64,000 bases of DNA, taken from NCBI RefSeq assembly GCF_007559425.1, contig NZ_VMHE01000010.1, positions 1-64,000 of the forward strand. Direction: 5' to 3'. The DNA is from Allobacillus salarius (GTDB lineage Bacteria; Bacillota; Bacilli; Bacillales; Alkalibacillaceae). How positions within the stretch are numbered: the stretch's first letter is position 1; the number at the start of each line of letters is the position of its first letter. Both the position numbers and the translations under genes were made by a program. The notes under the pieces are model-generated. The model was given only the letters and a program-made list of their open reading frames with translations, searched no databases and had not been told where the DNA came from. Below, piece by piece: positions 32,410 through 40,701 of the stretch.

Positions 32410-33551
32410 GCTAAAAATTGTTCAAGCCGATTTAACCCCTCTTTTAATATATCCATATCATAAGCATATGAAAGTCTCAGGTAACCTTCTCCAAATTTCG
32501 AGAACGCACTTCCAGGAACAAAAGCAAGCTTTGCCTCATTAACTAGCCTCATAGCGAAATCAAAACTGTTTTCATTTGTAGGAATCTTGACAAACACATA
32601 AAAAGCTCCATCTGGAGCAACTGCATCGAGCTTCATGTCCTGAAGCCGCTTAAGAACATAGTCGCGTCTATCTTTGTAAGCATTTTTCATTGCAATTGGG
32701 TCTGATTTTCCAATTGTCAGTGCTTTTAATGCAGCATACTGACTGATCGAAGTAGCGCATGAAACATTATACTGGTGAACTTTCAGAGCGTGCTGCTGAA
32801 TCTCTTTCGGTGCAAGAAGATATCCTAAACGAAATCCCGTCATCGAATGTGACTTGGATAGACCTTGGACGATAAGCGTTTGATTACGTACAGAGTCAAA
32901 AACCCCAATAGAAGTGTGTTTTTGTTCATAGGTTAGTTCACTATAAATTTCATCAGCTATAATAAAAATTTCTTTTCCACCAATTAAATTAGCAATATCC
33001 CGAAGTTCTTCTTTAGTTAACGTGACACCAGTTGGATTCGATGGATAGGAGAGAATAACGCATTTTGTTTTGCTCGTCAAATGGTCCTCTAAAAGATCTG
33101 CGGTCAATTTGAATTCATTTGTGCGCGTATCTATATGTTTTGGCGTAGCTCCAGCCATGCGAACTAACGGTTCATAGCCCGGATATACTGGTCCTGGTAA
33201 AATGACCTCGTCACCAGGAGAAAGTATTGTCCGTAAGGCGATATCAATCGCTTGGGATGCACCAACCGTAACGATTACTTCATCTTCAGGTCGATAAGAT
33301 AATTGATAGTTTGAGTAGACGAAATGACTAATGGCTTCTCTTAGCTCTAACAAACCTGCATTTGGTGTATACTGTGTATGATTATTGTCTAACGCTTGTT
33401 TGGTTGCTTCTTTAATATGGTCTGGTGTTTGAAAATCAGGTTGCCCAATCGTTAACGATAAAATATCTTTTTGATCGCCAACTAAATTAAAAAATTTACG
33501 AATTCCTGAAATTTCAATTCCTCTTACAGTATCATTTAGTAAATGCTCCAT
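32403..33551 (-). CDS. patA: Aminotransferase PatA (acetyl-diaminopimelate pathway)
   Basis: A 382-residue class I/II PLP aminotransferase. The cofactor lysine lies in GLSKSHSMTGFRLGY; YPSNPTG, ADEIYSELTY and the C-terminal RLSYAYD arginine are family landmarks. In B. subtilis PatA (DapX) makes N-acetyl-L,L-diaminopimelate in lysine/peptidoglycan synthesis and lies in the same region as dapH and dapL; both occur downstream here at 37256 and 38064. That synteny supports the name over other aminotransferases. RBS AAAGGAATG precedes the ATG. Confidence 0.85.
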   Translation of the reverse strand: MEHLLNDTVRGIEISGIRKFFNLVGDQKDILSLTIGQPDFQTPDHIKEATKQALDNNHTQYTPNAGLLELREAISHFVYSNYQLSYRPEDEVIVTVGASQAIDIALRTILSPGDEVILPGPVYPGYEPLVRMAGATPKHIDTRTNEFKLTADLLEDHLTSKTKCVILSYPSNPTGVTLTKEELRDIANLIGGKEIFIIADEIYSELTYEQKHTSIGVFDSVRNQTLIVQGLSKSHSMTGFRLGYLLAPKEIQQHALKVHQYNVSCATSISQYAALKALTIGKSDPIAMKNAYKDRRDYVLKRLQDMKLDAVAPDGAFYVFVKIPTNENSFDFAMRLVNEAKLAFVPGSAFSKFGEGYLRLSYAYDMDILKEGLNRLEQFLAQ

Positions 33552-33625
33552 TGATTTATCATTCCTTTTGTCTATATTGATTGAATTGTCATTTTATTGC
33601 CCATAATGTTGATGGGGTGAAAAAA

Positions 33626-33964
33626 ATGATTTTCAAAGAGATGTATTTAATCATCACAGAAAATTATCTCGTTGTATTGTTGTTATTGATTATTACGACA
33701 TTTAGTTATCTAGGAGTCAACCGATTTATTCGTTTTTGTTTAAAGCGTTACGGGACGAAAACATTGAGCTTTATGTTCACAACGCTCATATTGCTATTTT
33801 GGGTATTTAGTGATTTTAGTTTTTTGTCTACGCAATTAACAAGTGCGAATGAAAGGTATCAATTTTTATTGAACGTATTAATATCCTTGATGTTATTCGG
33901 ACTTTTATTGATTGCTACCATTACTGTTAAAAGTTTATCACAGATGAAGAAAAACAAGAATTAA
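33626..33964 (+). CDS. Three-helix membrane protein of unknown function
   Basis: A 112-residue protein with three hydrophobic helices (about residues 14-33, 50-66 and 83-103) and a basic KKNKN tail, likely an integral membrane protein with a cytoplasmic C-terminus. I do not recognise a family. ATG 33626 has GGGGTGA upstream; upstream in-frame starts do not. It is divergent from patA and followed by a bidirectional terminator shared with the SCO-like gene. Confidence 0.7.
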   Translation: MIFKEMYLIITENYLVVLLLLIITTFSYLGVNRFIRFCLKRYGTKTLSFMFTTLILLFWVFSDFSFLSTQLTSANERYQFLLNVLISLMLFGLLLIATITVKSLSQMKKNKN

Positions 33965-33979
33965 ATATAAGTGAAGAAA

Positions 33980-34012
33980 AAAACGAGCTGTGAATGAGCT
34001 CGTTTTAATCTT
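33980..34012. terminator. Bidirectional terminator, overlaps the sco 3' end
   Basis: AAAACGAGCT pairs with AGCTCGTTTT around gtgaatg, followed by AATCTTTCTT on the plus strand. The last codons of the SCO-like gene lie inside the T-tract side. Confidence 0.8.
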
Positions 34013-34607
34013 TCTTATAATATTCTACATAATCTGTGATCTGACCAAACTCTTCTTGGTCAGTACCAGAAAACATATTTAGAACGGTTCCTTCAGGTGA
34101 AACGAGGAAAAATGATATTCCATGGTTTACCTGATCATAACCATCTACTTTCGCAACCAATGTTTTAAATGAATTTGCCGCAAAGCTTTCGATTTCCTTT
34201 TGGTTGTATCCAGTTAAAAAATCCCAATTACTAAAGTCTGCATTAAATTGATTGCCATATTCTTTCAAATCTTCTGGATCGTCGTTTGCTGGATCGACGG
34301 AAAATGCTACAAATCGTAAATCAATATCCTTTTCTTTCGCTTCGGATTGTACTTTCGACATGTTTGCAGTCATCGGAGGACAAACCGTTTCACAGTTAGT
34401 GAAGATAAAGGTGCCCACCCAGTAATTTCCTTTAAGGTCCTCAAGGCTGACAGTCTCTCCATCTTGATTTGTATATTCGAAATTCTCTACTTCTGTTTCA
34501 AGTTGAGGGTCCGGAGCATATTTTCCTGACTCATCTTCTCCACACGCTGAAAGTATCGTAATCGACATAATAGCGAGTAACCCAATTAAAATTTTATTGA
34601 AATTCAT
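34005..34607 (-). CDS. SCO1/SenC-family lipoprotein
   Basis: A 200-residue lipoprotein with signal peptide and lipobox LSAC at about Cys22. The thioredoxin-like domain has the copper-binding/redox CETVCPP motif (about 72-78) and the distant histidine in VNHGISFFLVSP. SCO proteins (YpmQ/BsSco) help assemble the CuA centre of cytochrome c oxidase on the outer membrane face. No oxidase genes are near. RBS GGGGTGGC precedes the ATG. Confidence 0.92.
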   Translation of the reverse strand: MNFNKILIGLLAIMSITILSACGEDESGKYAPDPQLETEVENFEYTNQDGETVSLEDLKGNYWVGTFIFTNCETVCPPMTANMSKVQSEAKEKDIDLRFVAFSVDPANDDPEDLKEYGNQFNADFSNWDFLTGYNQKEIESFAANSFKTLVAKVDGYDQVNHGISFFLVSPEGTVLNMFSGTDQEEFGQITDYVEYYKKD

Positions 34608-34721
34608 TGCGTGCCACCCCAGTACTTTGCTTTATTTACTCTCATTCTAACACCTTATAAGAATTTTAAAGGGTTCAAACTTGAAGAAATTTCAACAAAT
34701 CATAGAAAACTGGGATATAAA

Positions 34722-35579
34722 TCACTTTTTTCTCAATGTATATAGGTTAATCTCTGGGCGGCATAGAAAACGAAAGGGAAGGCGAGTTGTCCCTAACCCT
34801 TTTGAAACAAATAACTGTAAAGGTCTTTGACCGAGCGTAAAGCTTCCTTCTACATATTTCTCTCCCAAAATAGGTGTAATAATATAGCCGATGATCGGCA
34901 ACTGAATCTGACCACCGTGACTGTGCCCTGATAGTTGAACGTCAAATGGATAATTTTTCGTCGTGTCTGCAAAATCCGGTTCATGTGAAAGAAGGATATT
35001 GAAGTGGTCTTGCTCTGATTCATCAATTAATTGGGTAATCTCAGGATTTCCGAGTAAAACATCGTCCAATCCAGATAGATTGATGTGATCACCGTCTTTT
35101 TGAATTTTCGTCGTTTCGTTTTTTAATAGTTGAAAACCTGCAGAAGACATCACTTGAGCAATCTTTTCAGTTCCATATCCACCGTGGTCATGGTTCCCGT
35201 ATATCCAGTAATTTCCGTGGCGTGATTTGATGTTACTTAATTTATCAATTATTTGTGCGTATTGCTGATTCGTAATTGTGGATGGATCATCTATTAGGTC
35301 ACCGGTAAATAGGATAAGGTCTGGATCTAATTCTCCAATTGTTTGAATTAAATCATCCAGTTCCTTCAATCCATAATTGAATCCGATATGTGTATCACTT
35401 AATTGCAAAAACGTAAAACCGTCAAAGGAAGCAGGGATTCGCTCTGATTCGATATCATTTCGAACAATTTTTACCCAACGAGGTTCAATTTCGTGAGCGT
35501 AGTAATAACCACCATAACCTGCTCCGGCCAAGCCAATTGTTCCTAATAAAAACCGTTTTAGAAATGTTCTCCGATTCAT
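34722..35579 (-). CDS. ykuE: Tat-exported metallophosphoesterase YkuE
   Basis: A 285-residue phosphoesterase. The N-terminus NRRTFLKRFLLGTIGLAGAG has the twin-arginine motif and hydrophobic core of a Tat signal, as known for YkuE of B. subtilis, which is exported by TatAyCy and attached to the wall. Metal-binding motifs are in order: LSDTHIG, FTGDLIDD, GNHDHGG, LSHEPD and GHSHGGQ. Neighbours fadH, darB, dapH, dapL and ykuT reproduce the yku region. RBS AGGTGATT precedes the ATG; the gene is divergent from fadH. Confidence 0.9.
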   Translation of the reverse strand: MNRRTFLKRFLLGTIGLAGAGYGGYYYAHEIEPRWVKIVRNDIESERIPASFDGFTFLQLSDTHIGFNYGLKELDDLIQTIGELDPDLILFTGDLIDDPSTITNQQYAQIIDKLSNIKSRHGNYWIYGNHDHGGYGTEKIAQVMSSAGFQLLKNETTKIQKDGDHINLSGLDDVLLGNPEITQLIDESEQDHFNILLSHEPDFADTTKNYPFDVQLSGHSHGGQIQLPIIGYIITPILGEKYVEGSFTLGQRPLQLFVSKGLGTTRLPFRFLCRPEINLYTLRKK

Positions 35580-35653
35580 AAGCGGTTAATCACCTTTCTG
35601 TTCAATTAGTTGCATTATAGCATGGAGGTTAACTGTTTGTAACTGAAGACAAA

Positions 35654-35671
35654 TGAATGAATATTCATTTT
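35654..35671 (+). promoter_or_regulatory. FadR box upstream of fadH
   Basis: TGAATGAATATTCATTTT matches the B. subtilis FadR operator TGAATGANTANTCATTCA except for the last two bases. It sits 52 bases before the start of fadH, whose B. subtilis counterpart (ykuF) is a known FadR target. Confidence 0.8.
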
Positions 35672-35723
35672 TTGAAGGAATTTTCTACTCTTTCTCGAAT
35701 GTATTCAAGAGGGAGGGAAAATA

Positions 35724-36488
35724 ATGAAAAATAAAGTTGTTATTGTTACAGGTGGCTCAAGTGGAATGGGTAAGTATATGGCTAAAAAATTCCATGAAGA
35801 AGGAGCTAAAGTCGTAATTACAGGTAGAAATGAAGAGAAGTTAAATGATGCAAAAAAAGAAATCGCTTCAGATGATTCAAATTTATTGTCCGTAGCTATG
35901 GATGTCAGAAACCCTGAAGATGTTGAAAGAATGGTGCAGGTCGCGGATGAGACATTTGGACGTATCGATTTCTTAGTAAATAATGCTGCAGGGAACTTTA
36001 TTGTCCCGTTTGAAAAATTAACACCGAATGGATGGAAATCTGTTATTGATATCGTATTGAATGGAACGTTTAACTGCTCTTCCATCGTCGGAAAGTATTG
36101 GATTGAGAAGGGGATACAAGGCTGTATTACAAATATGGTCGCCACTTATGCATGGAATGCCGGGGCATATGTTGCTCACTCTGCTGCCGCGAAAGCTGGT
36201 GTACTTTCGTTGACACGTACTTTGGCGGTTGAATGGGGTAGAAAATACGGTATTCGAGTTAATGCAATTGCACCGGGACCGATTGATCGCACTGGTGGCT
36301 CTGAAAAGTTATGGTTATCTGAAGAAGCAGCAAAACGAACGCTTCAATCTGTTCCATTGCAGCGACTAGGTGAGCCAGAGGAGATTGCTGAGTTGGCGTA
36401 TTTCATGTTCTCCGACAAAGCGACGTATTTAAATGGAGAAGTGATTACATTGGACGGCGGTCAATGGTTAAATGATTATCCGTTCTAA
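35724..36488 (+). CDS. fadH: 2,4-dienoyl-CoA reductase FadH (SDR family)
   Basis: A 254-residue short-chain dehydrogenase: cofactor motif TGGSSGMGKYMAKKF, the NNAAGNF strand, and GPIDRTGGSEKLW as the family's substrate-loop mark. The catalytic tyrosine region is modified (YVAHSAAAKAGV, with Tyr, Ser and Lys present), as in peroxisomal-type 2,4-dienoyl-CoA reductases. It reduces dienoyl-CoA intermediates when unsaturated fatty acids are oxidised. The upstream FadR box and the ykuE neighbour support the assignment. GAGGGAGGG precedes the ATG. No fadG partner follows. Confidence 0.9.
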   Translation: MKNKVVIVTGGSSGMGKYMAKKFHEEGAKVVITGRNEEKLNDAKKEIASDDSNLLSVAMDVRNPEDVERMVQVADETFGRIDFLVNNAAGNFIVPFEKLTPNGWKSVIDIVLNGTFNCSSIVGKYWIEKGIQGCITNMVATYAWNAGAYVAHSAAAKAGVLSLTRTLAVEWGRKYGIRVNAIAPGPIDRTGGSEKLWLSEEAAKRTLQSVPLQRLGEPEEIAELAYFMFSDKATYLNGEVITLDGGQWLNDYPF

Positions 36489-36547
36489 ATAATCATTTCA
36501 TGATGAAGCTCATGGATTAGTTTGCGTCTATTCAATCAAAGGATGTC

Positions 36548-36585
36548 AGGCGTCTGGACACTTGTGCTGGACGCCTTTACTCTTT
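36548..36585 (+). terminator. Probable terminator after fadH
   Basis: AGGCGTC pairs with GACGCCT over a 15-base loop that can pair further, followed by TTACTCTTT. Confidence 0.6.
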
Positions 36586-36779
36586 AGTCAGACAGCTGTG
36601 AGATGAATCAAGGTAACCAAATTCCTCTATATGTGATATTAATTTTTGTTTCATTGAGGCTGCCTCGAACTTTACATAGCCGAATAATGCTTTCATTACT
36701 CATTCGATGTGGTTTGTGATAAAATTATGATGACTGGAGAAAGAGATTACCACTTCCATTAAGGTTAGGGGGAGACTAA

Positions 36780-37226
36780 ATGCTTAATGTGACAGAATTT
36801 GATCTCACACAAAAATTAGTGAATGAATACATGATCGATTCTGACAAAGTGGCTCACGTCCAATTGAACAATCCATTGAAGCATGCGTTGCTCGTACTTA
36901 CTAAGACTGGATATAACGCAGTGCCAGTTTTAGATTATGACGGCACGTTTAAAGGATTAATCAGCAAATCACATATTATTGAGAGAATGTTCGGTTTAGA
37001 TCAAATCGAGGTTGATTTGCTTGATGAGAAAACAGTAAAAGATGTAATGGATTATAATATAAAAACGTTACAATTGGATGATACACTTGAAAAAGCATTA
37101 CATTTATTAATTGATCATAATTTTGTTTGTGTCGTAAATCATTCCAACACAATGGAAGGCATCTTAACCAGAAGGCAGCTATTAAAGCAAATAAGGAATC
37201 AATTCTACCAGCAAAAAACAATCTAG
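36780..37226 (+). CDS. darB: c-di-AMP-binding CBS-domain protein DarB (CbpB/YkuL)
   Basis: A 148-residue protein made of two CBS motifs: the first around [18 protein letters not shown] and [15 protein letters not shown], the second around [18 protein letters not shown]. Length and location just before dapH match B. subtilis YkuL, now DarB, which binds c-di-AMP and when free activates Rel and pyruvate carboxylase, linking potassium status to stringent response. The presence of KtrC and KtrD in the same window fits a c-di-AMP/potassium network. RBS AGGGGGAGAC precedes the ATG. dapH starts 29 bases after its stop. Confidence 0.88.
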   Translation: MLNVTEFDLTQKLVNEYMIDSDKVAHVQLNNPLKHALLVLTKTGYNAVPVLDYDGTFKGLISKSHIIERMFGLDQIEVDLLDEKTVKDVMDYNIKTLQLDDTLEKALHLLIDHNFVCVVNHSNTMEGILTRRQLLKQIRNQFYQQKTI

Positions 37227-37255
37227 AGATCAGAATAGTATTGGAGGAATTTGAA

Positions 37256-37975
37256 GTGGACATGATGGACGCTAATCAAATTATTGATTTTATTTCAAAT
37301 GCAAAAAAATCGACACCTGTAAAGGTATATGTAAAAGGCAGTAAGCTGGATGCTATTGAGTATCCTGATAACGTAAAAGACTTTATTCAAGGTGACACCG
37401 GCGTTTTATTCGGTGAGTGGAAGGATATCGAAAAGATCATTGAAGATAATCAAAATATCTTCGACGATTATGTAATTGAAAATGATCGTCGTAATTCAGC
37501 AATTCCTTTATTGGATTTGAAAGGAATTAACGCAAGAATCGAGCCGGGCGCACTTATTCGTGACCAAGTTGAAATTGGTGACGGTGTTGTCATCATGATG
37601 GGCGCGTCAATTAACATTGGTGCCGCTATTGGTGAAGGAACGATGATCGATATGAACGCCGTGCTTGGTGGCAGAGCAACTGTCGGTAAAGACTGTCATA
37701 TCGGAGCTGGAACTGTGTTGGCTGGTGTCATTGAGCCACCATCCGCAAAACCAGTGATCGTAGAAGATGGCGTCGTCATCGGTGCAAACGTAGTCGTATT
37801 GGAAGGTGTTACTGTCGGTAAAGGTGCCGTAGTCGCAGCTGGTGCGATTGTAACAGAAGATGTACCACCAAATACTGTTGTGGCTGGTACACCTGCAAAA
37901 GTAATCAAAGAGATTGATGACCAAACAAAATCCAAAACAGAAATCAAAAAAGAATTGAGAAAGTTAGATAACTAA
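37256..37975 (+). CDS. dapH: Tetrahydrodipicolinate N-acetyltransferase DapH
   Basis: A 239-residue acyltransferase with a left-handed beta-helix C-terminal domain made of hexapeptide repeats ([48 protein letters not shown]). It transfers an acetyl group to tetrahydrodipicolinate in lysine/diaminopimelate synthesis. I chose the GTG at 37256, eight bases after TTGGAGG; this gives [12 protein letters not shown], matching the known N-terminus of YkuQ. The frame is open further upstream inside darB but without a start signal. patA and dapL supply the next steps. Confidence 0.95.
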   Translation: MDMMDANQIIDFISNAKKSTPVKVYVKGSKLDAIEYPDNVKDFIQGDTGVLFGEWKDIEKIIEDNQNIFDDYVIENDRRNSAIPLLDLKGINARIEPGALIRDQVEIGDGVVIMMGASINIGAAIGEGTMIDMNAVLGGRATVGKDCHIGAGTVLAGVIEPPSAKPVIVEDGVVIGANVVVLEGVTVGKGAVVAAGAIVTEDVPPNTVVAGTPAKVIKEIDDQTKSKTEIKKELRKLDN

Positions 37976-37983
37976 CTTACATC

Positions 37984-38030
37984 TAAGCGGGACTTCGATT
38001 TTTTCGATAGCCCGCTTATTTGCATATGTA
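37984..38030 (+). terminator. Terminator-like hairpin between dapH and dapL
   Basis: TAAGCGGG and inner TCGA pair with TCGA and CCCGCTTA, followed by TTTGC. The short T-tract suggests partial termination, which would lower dapL relative to dapH. Confidence 0.6.
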
Positions 38031-38063
38031 TATCGATTTTTCATTGGAAAGGTTTGAAAAAGA

Positions 38064-39176
38064 GTGGAGAGAGATTGGATACAAGTACGAAGAGATTTAC
38101 ATCAAATACCAGAAATCGGTTATCAAGAATATAAAACACAGGCTTATTTGCAATCAATGATTGATCGCTTGCCCCAAGAACATCTTCATGTCGAAAAGTG
38201 GAAAACAGGATTATTCGTTTTAGTAAAAGGAATAGAGGGAAATCGTATAATCGGATACCGCGCCGATATCGACGGACTTCCAATCAAAGAAGAGACTGGA
38301 TATGATTTTGCGTCGAACCATGAAGGATATATGCATGCATGTGGACATGATGTTCATATGACAGTTGCTCTCGGTGCGTTAACAGAAGTGGTTGAAAATC
38401 GATTAAAAGATGACGTCTTATTCATTTTCCAACCAGCTGAAGAAGGCCCAGGAGGTGCAGAGCCGATGCAGACGAGTGATTTTTTTCAACATCACCGTCC
38501 AGACGTCATCTTTGCACTTCATATAGATCCTTCTTTGCCGGTAGGTACAGTGGCCACGAAGCCAGGAATCCTTTTTGGGAATACTAGCGAACTATTTATC
38601 GATTTTTATGGAAAAGGTGGTCACGCTGCATATCCACATCAAACTTCTGATATGTTGATGGCAGCAAGTGCCTTTAATATGCAACTTCAGCAGTTGGTAG
38701 CACGCGTTACTGACCCACTTAGTGAAGCGGTCGTCACGCTTGGTAAGATGGTAGCCGGAACCGCTGGAAATATTATTGCAGAATATGCAAGAATAGAAGG
38801 GACCATGAGAACATTGGACCCGAAAGTGATACCACTTTTAAGAGAACACATCCAGTCGTTGTTGGCAGGGATTGAAGAACGTTATCATTGTCGTACTGCT
38901 GTAGATTTTGGGGCTAGCTACTATATGGTTGATAATGACTCCGCCTCTGTAAAACGTTTCAAGGCTGCAGTTGAAAATACTTCTGTACACTACCAAGAAG
39001 CACCAATCTCAATGGCTGGGGAAGACTTCGGATATTTTCTTAAAAATATTCCAGGGTTTATGTTTTGGTTGGGAGTCGAATCACCATATGGACTTCATCA
39101 TAGTAAACTTCAACCGAGGGAAGAAGCAATACAAGTCGGTATTGAAGCGGTTACCGCTACATTGGAAAAATTATAA
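38064..39176 (+). CDS. dapL: N-acetyldiaminopimelate deacetylase DapL (YkuR)
   Basis: A 370-residue M20D amidohydrolase that removes the acetyl group from N-acetyl-L,L-diaminopimelate. Features: RRDLHQIPEIGYQEYKT at the start, YRADIDGLPI, MHACGHDVHM with the metal cysteine and histidines, QPAEEGPGGAEPM, the GGHAAYPH dimer contact and SMAGEDFGYFL. The start is GTG with AAAGG about 11 bases upstream and reproduces the known N-terminus of YkuR. Directly follows dapH apart from a hairpin. The gene symbol follows B. subtilis usage; it is not the aminotransferase also called DapL in other phyla. Confidence 0.93.
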   Translation: MERDWIQVRRDLHQIPEIGYQEYKTQAYLQSMIDRLPQEHLHVEKWKTGLFVLVKGIEGNRIIGYRADIDGLPIKEETGYDFASNHEGYMHACGHDVHMTVALGALTEVVENRLKDDVLFIFQPAEEGPGGAEPMQTSDFFQHHRPDVIFALHIDPSLPVGTVATKPGILFGNTSELFIDFYGKGGHAAYPHQTSDMLMAASAFNMQLQQLVARVTDPLSEAVVTLGKMVAGTAGNIIAEYARIEGTMRTLDPKVIPLLREHIQSLLAGIEERYHCRTAVDFGASYYMVDNDSASVKRFKAAVENTSVHYQEAPISMAGEDFGYFLKNIPGFMFWLGVESPYGLHHSKLQPREEAIQVGIEAVTATLEKL

Positions 39177-39194
39177 CGGGAGAGATTTCAAAAC

Positions 39195-39566
39195 ATGGAT
39201 CATATGTTTAAAAAAATTGATCATGTTCAGTTGACTGCACCAACAGGCTCTGAATATGAAGCAAGAGAATTTTACGCTGGCCTTCTCGGGATGGAAGAAG
39301 TGAAGAAGCCAGAATCATTAGAAGTAAACGGGGGCGTGTGGTTCCGATTTGGTGACTTTGAGCTTCATATCGGCATCGAAGAACCTTATACGCCAGCTAA
39401 AAAAGCGCATCCCGCTTTTGAGGTTGACGAGCTTGATGAATTCATCGCTTTATTAGAAGATCATAAAGTCAATTACACAGTAGATAATCAATTGCCAAAT
39501 GCTAAGAGAATCTATCTAAACGATCCGTTCGGCAATCGATTAGAAGTTTTGGAATGGGAAGAGTAA
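39195..39566 (+). CDS. VOC-family (glyoxalase-like) protein
   Basis: A 123-residue vicinal-oxygen-chelate protein: FKKIDHVQLTAPTGSEYEAREFYAGLLGM carries the first metal His (see IDHVQLTAP), FELHIGIEEPY the second, and DPFGNRLEVLEW the final glutamate. It is 18 bases after dapL, so possibly cotranscribed. Reaction unknown; sequence is nearer to general glyoxalase-like proteins than to fosfomycin-resistance enzymes. Confidence 0.88.
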   Translation: MDHMFKKIDHVQLTAPTGSEYEAREFYAGLLGMEEVKKPESLEVNGGVWFRFGDFELHIGIEEPYTPAKKAHPAFEVDELDEFIALLEDHKVNYTVDNQLPNAKRIYLNDPFGNRLEVLEWEE

Positions 39567-39576
39567 TAATACAAAC

Positions 39577-39624
39577 AAAAACCCTTTGCAAGTCCGTTGA
39601 AAAGGACTTGCAAAGGGTTTTTTA
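39577..39624. terminator. Bidirectional terminator VOC gene / ykuT
   Basis: AACCCTTTGCAAGTCC pairs perfectly with GGACTTGCAAAGGGTT around gttgaaaa, followed by TTTTAG. Confidence 0.92.
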
Positions 39625-39642
39625 GTACTTATAAAAGTAAGT

Positions 39643-40464
39643 TTATGATTTAGGAACATTGACTTGATGAGGGTAAGGGATTTCAATGTTATTCTCATCC
39701 AAGGCTTCTTTAATTCGTTTTCTTAGCTCTCGCTCTATGCCGAATTGTTCGTTTTTCTCCGTTTGTGCGATGACTCGTAAAGTGACTTGTGAGTCGTCAA
39801 GGGATTGTACACCAACGACATCAGGTCCTTCTTTAATTAAAGGATTCTCGCTCATTTCATCACAAACTTTTTGAATGACTTGTGTCACATGGTCGATATT
39901 TTCTTCATAAGCAATACCAAAATCCACTAGTGCACGCATATTTCCGCGAGTATGATTATTAACATTTTGTATATAGCGATTTGGAATGTAGTTTAGCGTT
40001 CCATCGAAACTTCTAATTTGAGTTGTCCGAAGACCTAACTCTTCAACGATTCCATTTTCTCCACCAGCTGTAACGTAATCATCCACATCAATCTGCTTTT
40101 CAATCAAAATGAAAAATCCTGTTACGATGTCACTGACTAATCCTTGTGCGCCAAATCCAATAGCTAATCCAATAATCCCTGCACCAGCTAAAAGCGGTGC
40201 AATTGGTATATTAAAGATTGGTAACAACATAGCGACAAACAAGAAAATCAATACATAGCTATACACGTTGAGAAGTAAGTTGCTCAATGTTTTCTTTCTA
40301 CCTTCACTTAACTTTTGTTTGGAGGCCACTTGATTCATTAAGCCAGTGATCAATTTCTTGCCAATTGGTTTAATAATCAAAAATAAAATAATTAATAACA
40401 ATATTCTTCCTGAAATTGTTAAAGCAGAGCTTAAGAGTGAGCTCCAATCAAAATCAAAATTCAT
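39643..40464 (-). CDS. ykuT: Small-conductance mechanosensitive channel (MscS family, YkuT)
   Basis: A 273-residue channel with three hydrophobic helices; the pore-lining third helix and its end are LLAGAGIIGLAIGFGAQGLVSDIVTGFFI (see AGIIGLAIGFGAQGLVSD). The beta domain holds VDDYVTAGGENGIVEELGLRTT and YIPNRYI. It releases solutes when turgor rises suddenly. Its place after dapL matches B. subtilis ykuT, whose neighbours are ykuQ-ykuS. RBS AAAGGGG precedes ATG. Confidence 0.92.
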   Translation of the reverse strand: MNFDFDWSSLLSSALTISGRILLLIILFLIIKPIGKKLITGLMNQVASKQKLSEGRKKTLSNLLLNVYSYVLIFLFVAMLLPIFNIPIAPLLAGAGIIGLAIGFGAQGLVSDIVTGFFILIEKQIDVDDYVTAGGENGIVEELGLRTTQIRSFDGTLNYIPNRYIQNVNNHTRGNMRALVDFGIAYEENIDHVTQVIQKVCDEMSENPLIKEGPDVVGVQSLDDSQVTLRVIAQTEKNEQFGIERELRKRIKEALDENNIEIPYPHQVNVPKS

Positions 40465-40701
40465 TCAAATAACCCCTTTAACCAACTAATTTTCTTAAGT
40501 GTAAATTGTTCTTTAATTATATGTATTAAACAAAAAACACTCAATATCATCAATATATACCCTAAGATTCAATTCTTCAAACAAAGTAATTAAAATCTAA
40601 TTTGAGTGAAAATAATAATTTTTTAGACAAAAGGGTGGAAATTTATTTCGGAACCCGATATATTAATAAGGCAAAGGTATTTATAGAAGTGAGGGATCAG
40701 C

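Noticed and set aside
37607..37947. Two overlapping minus-strand frames of over 80 codons opposite dapH
   Set aside because: They are antisense shadows of the repetitive hexapeptide coding region and lack start signals.
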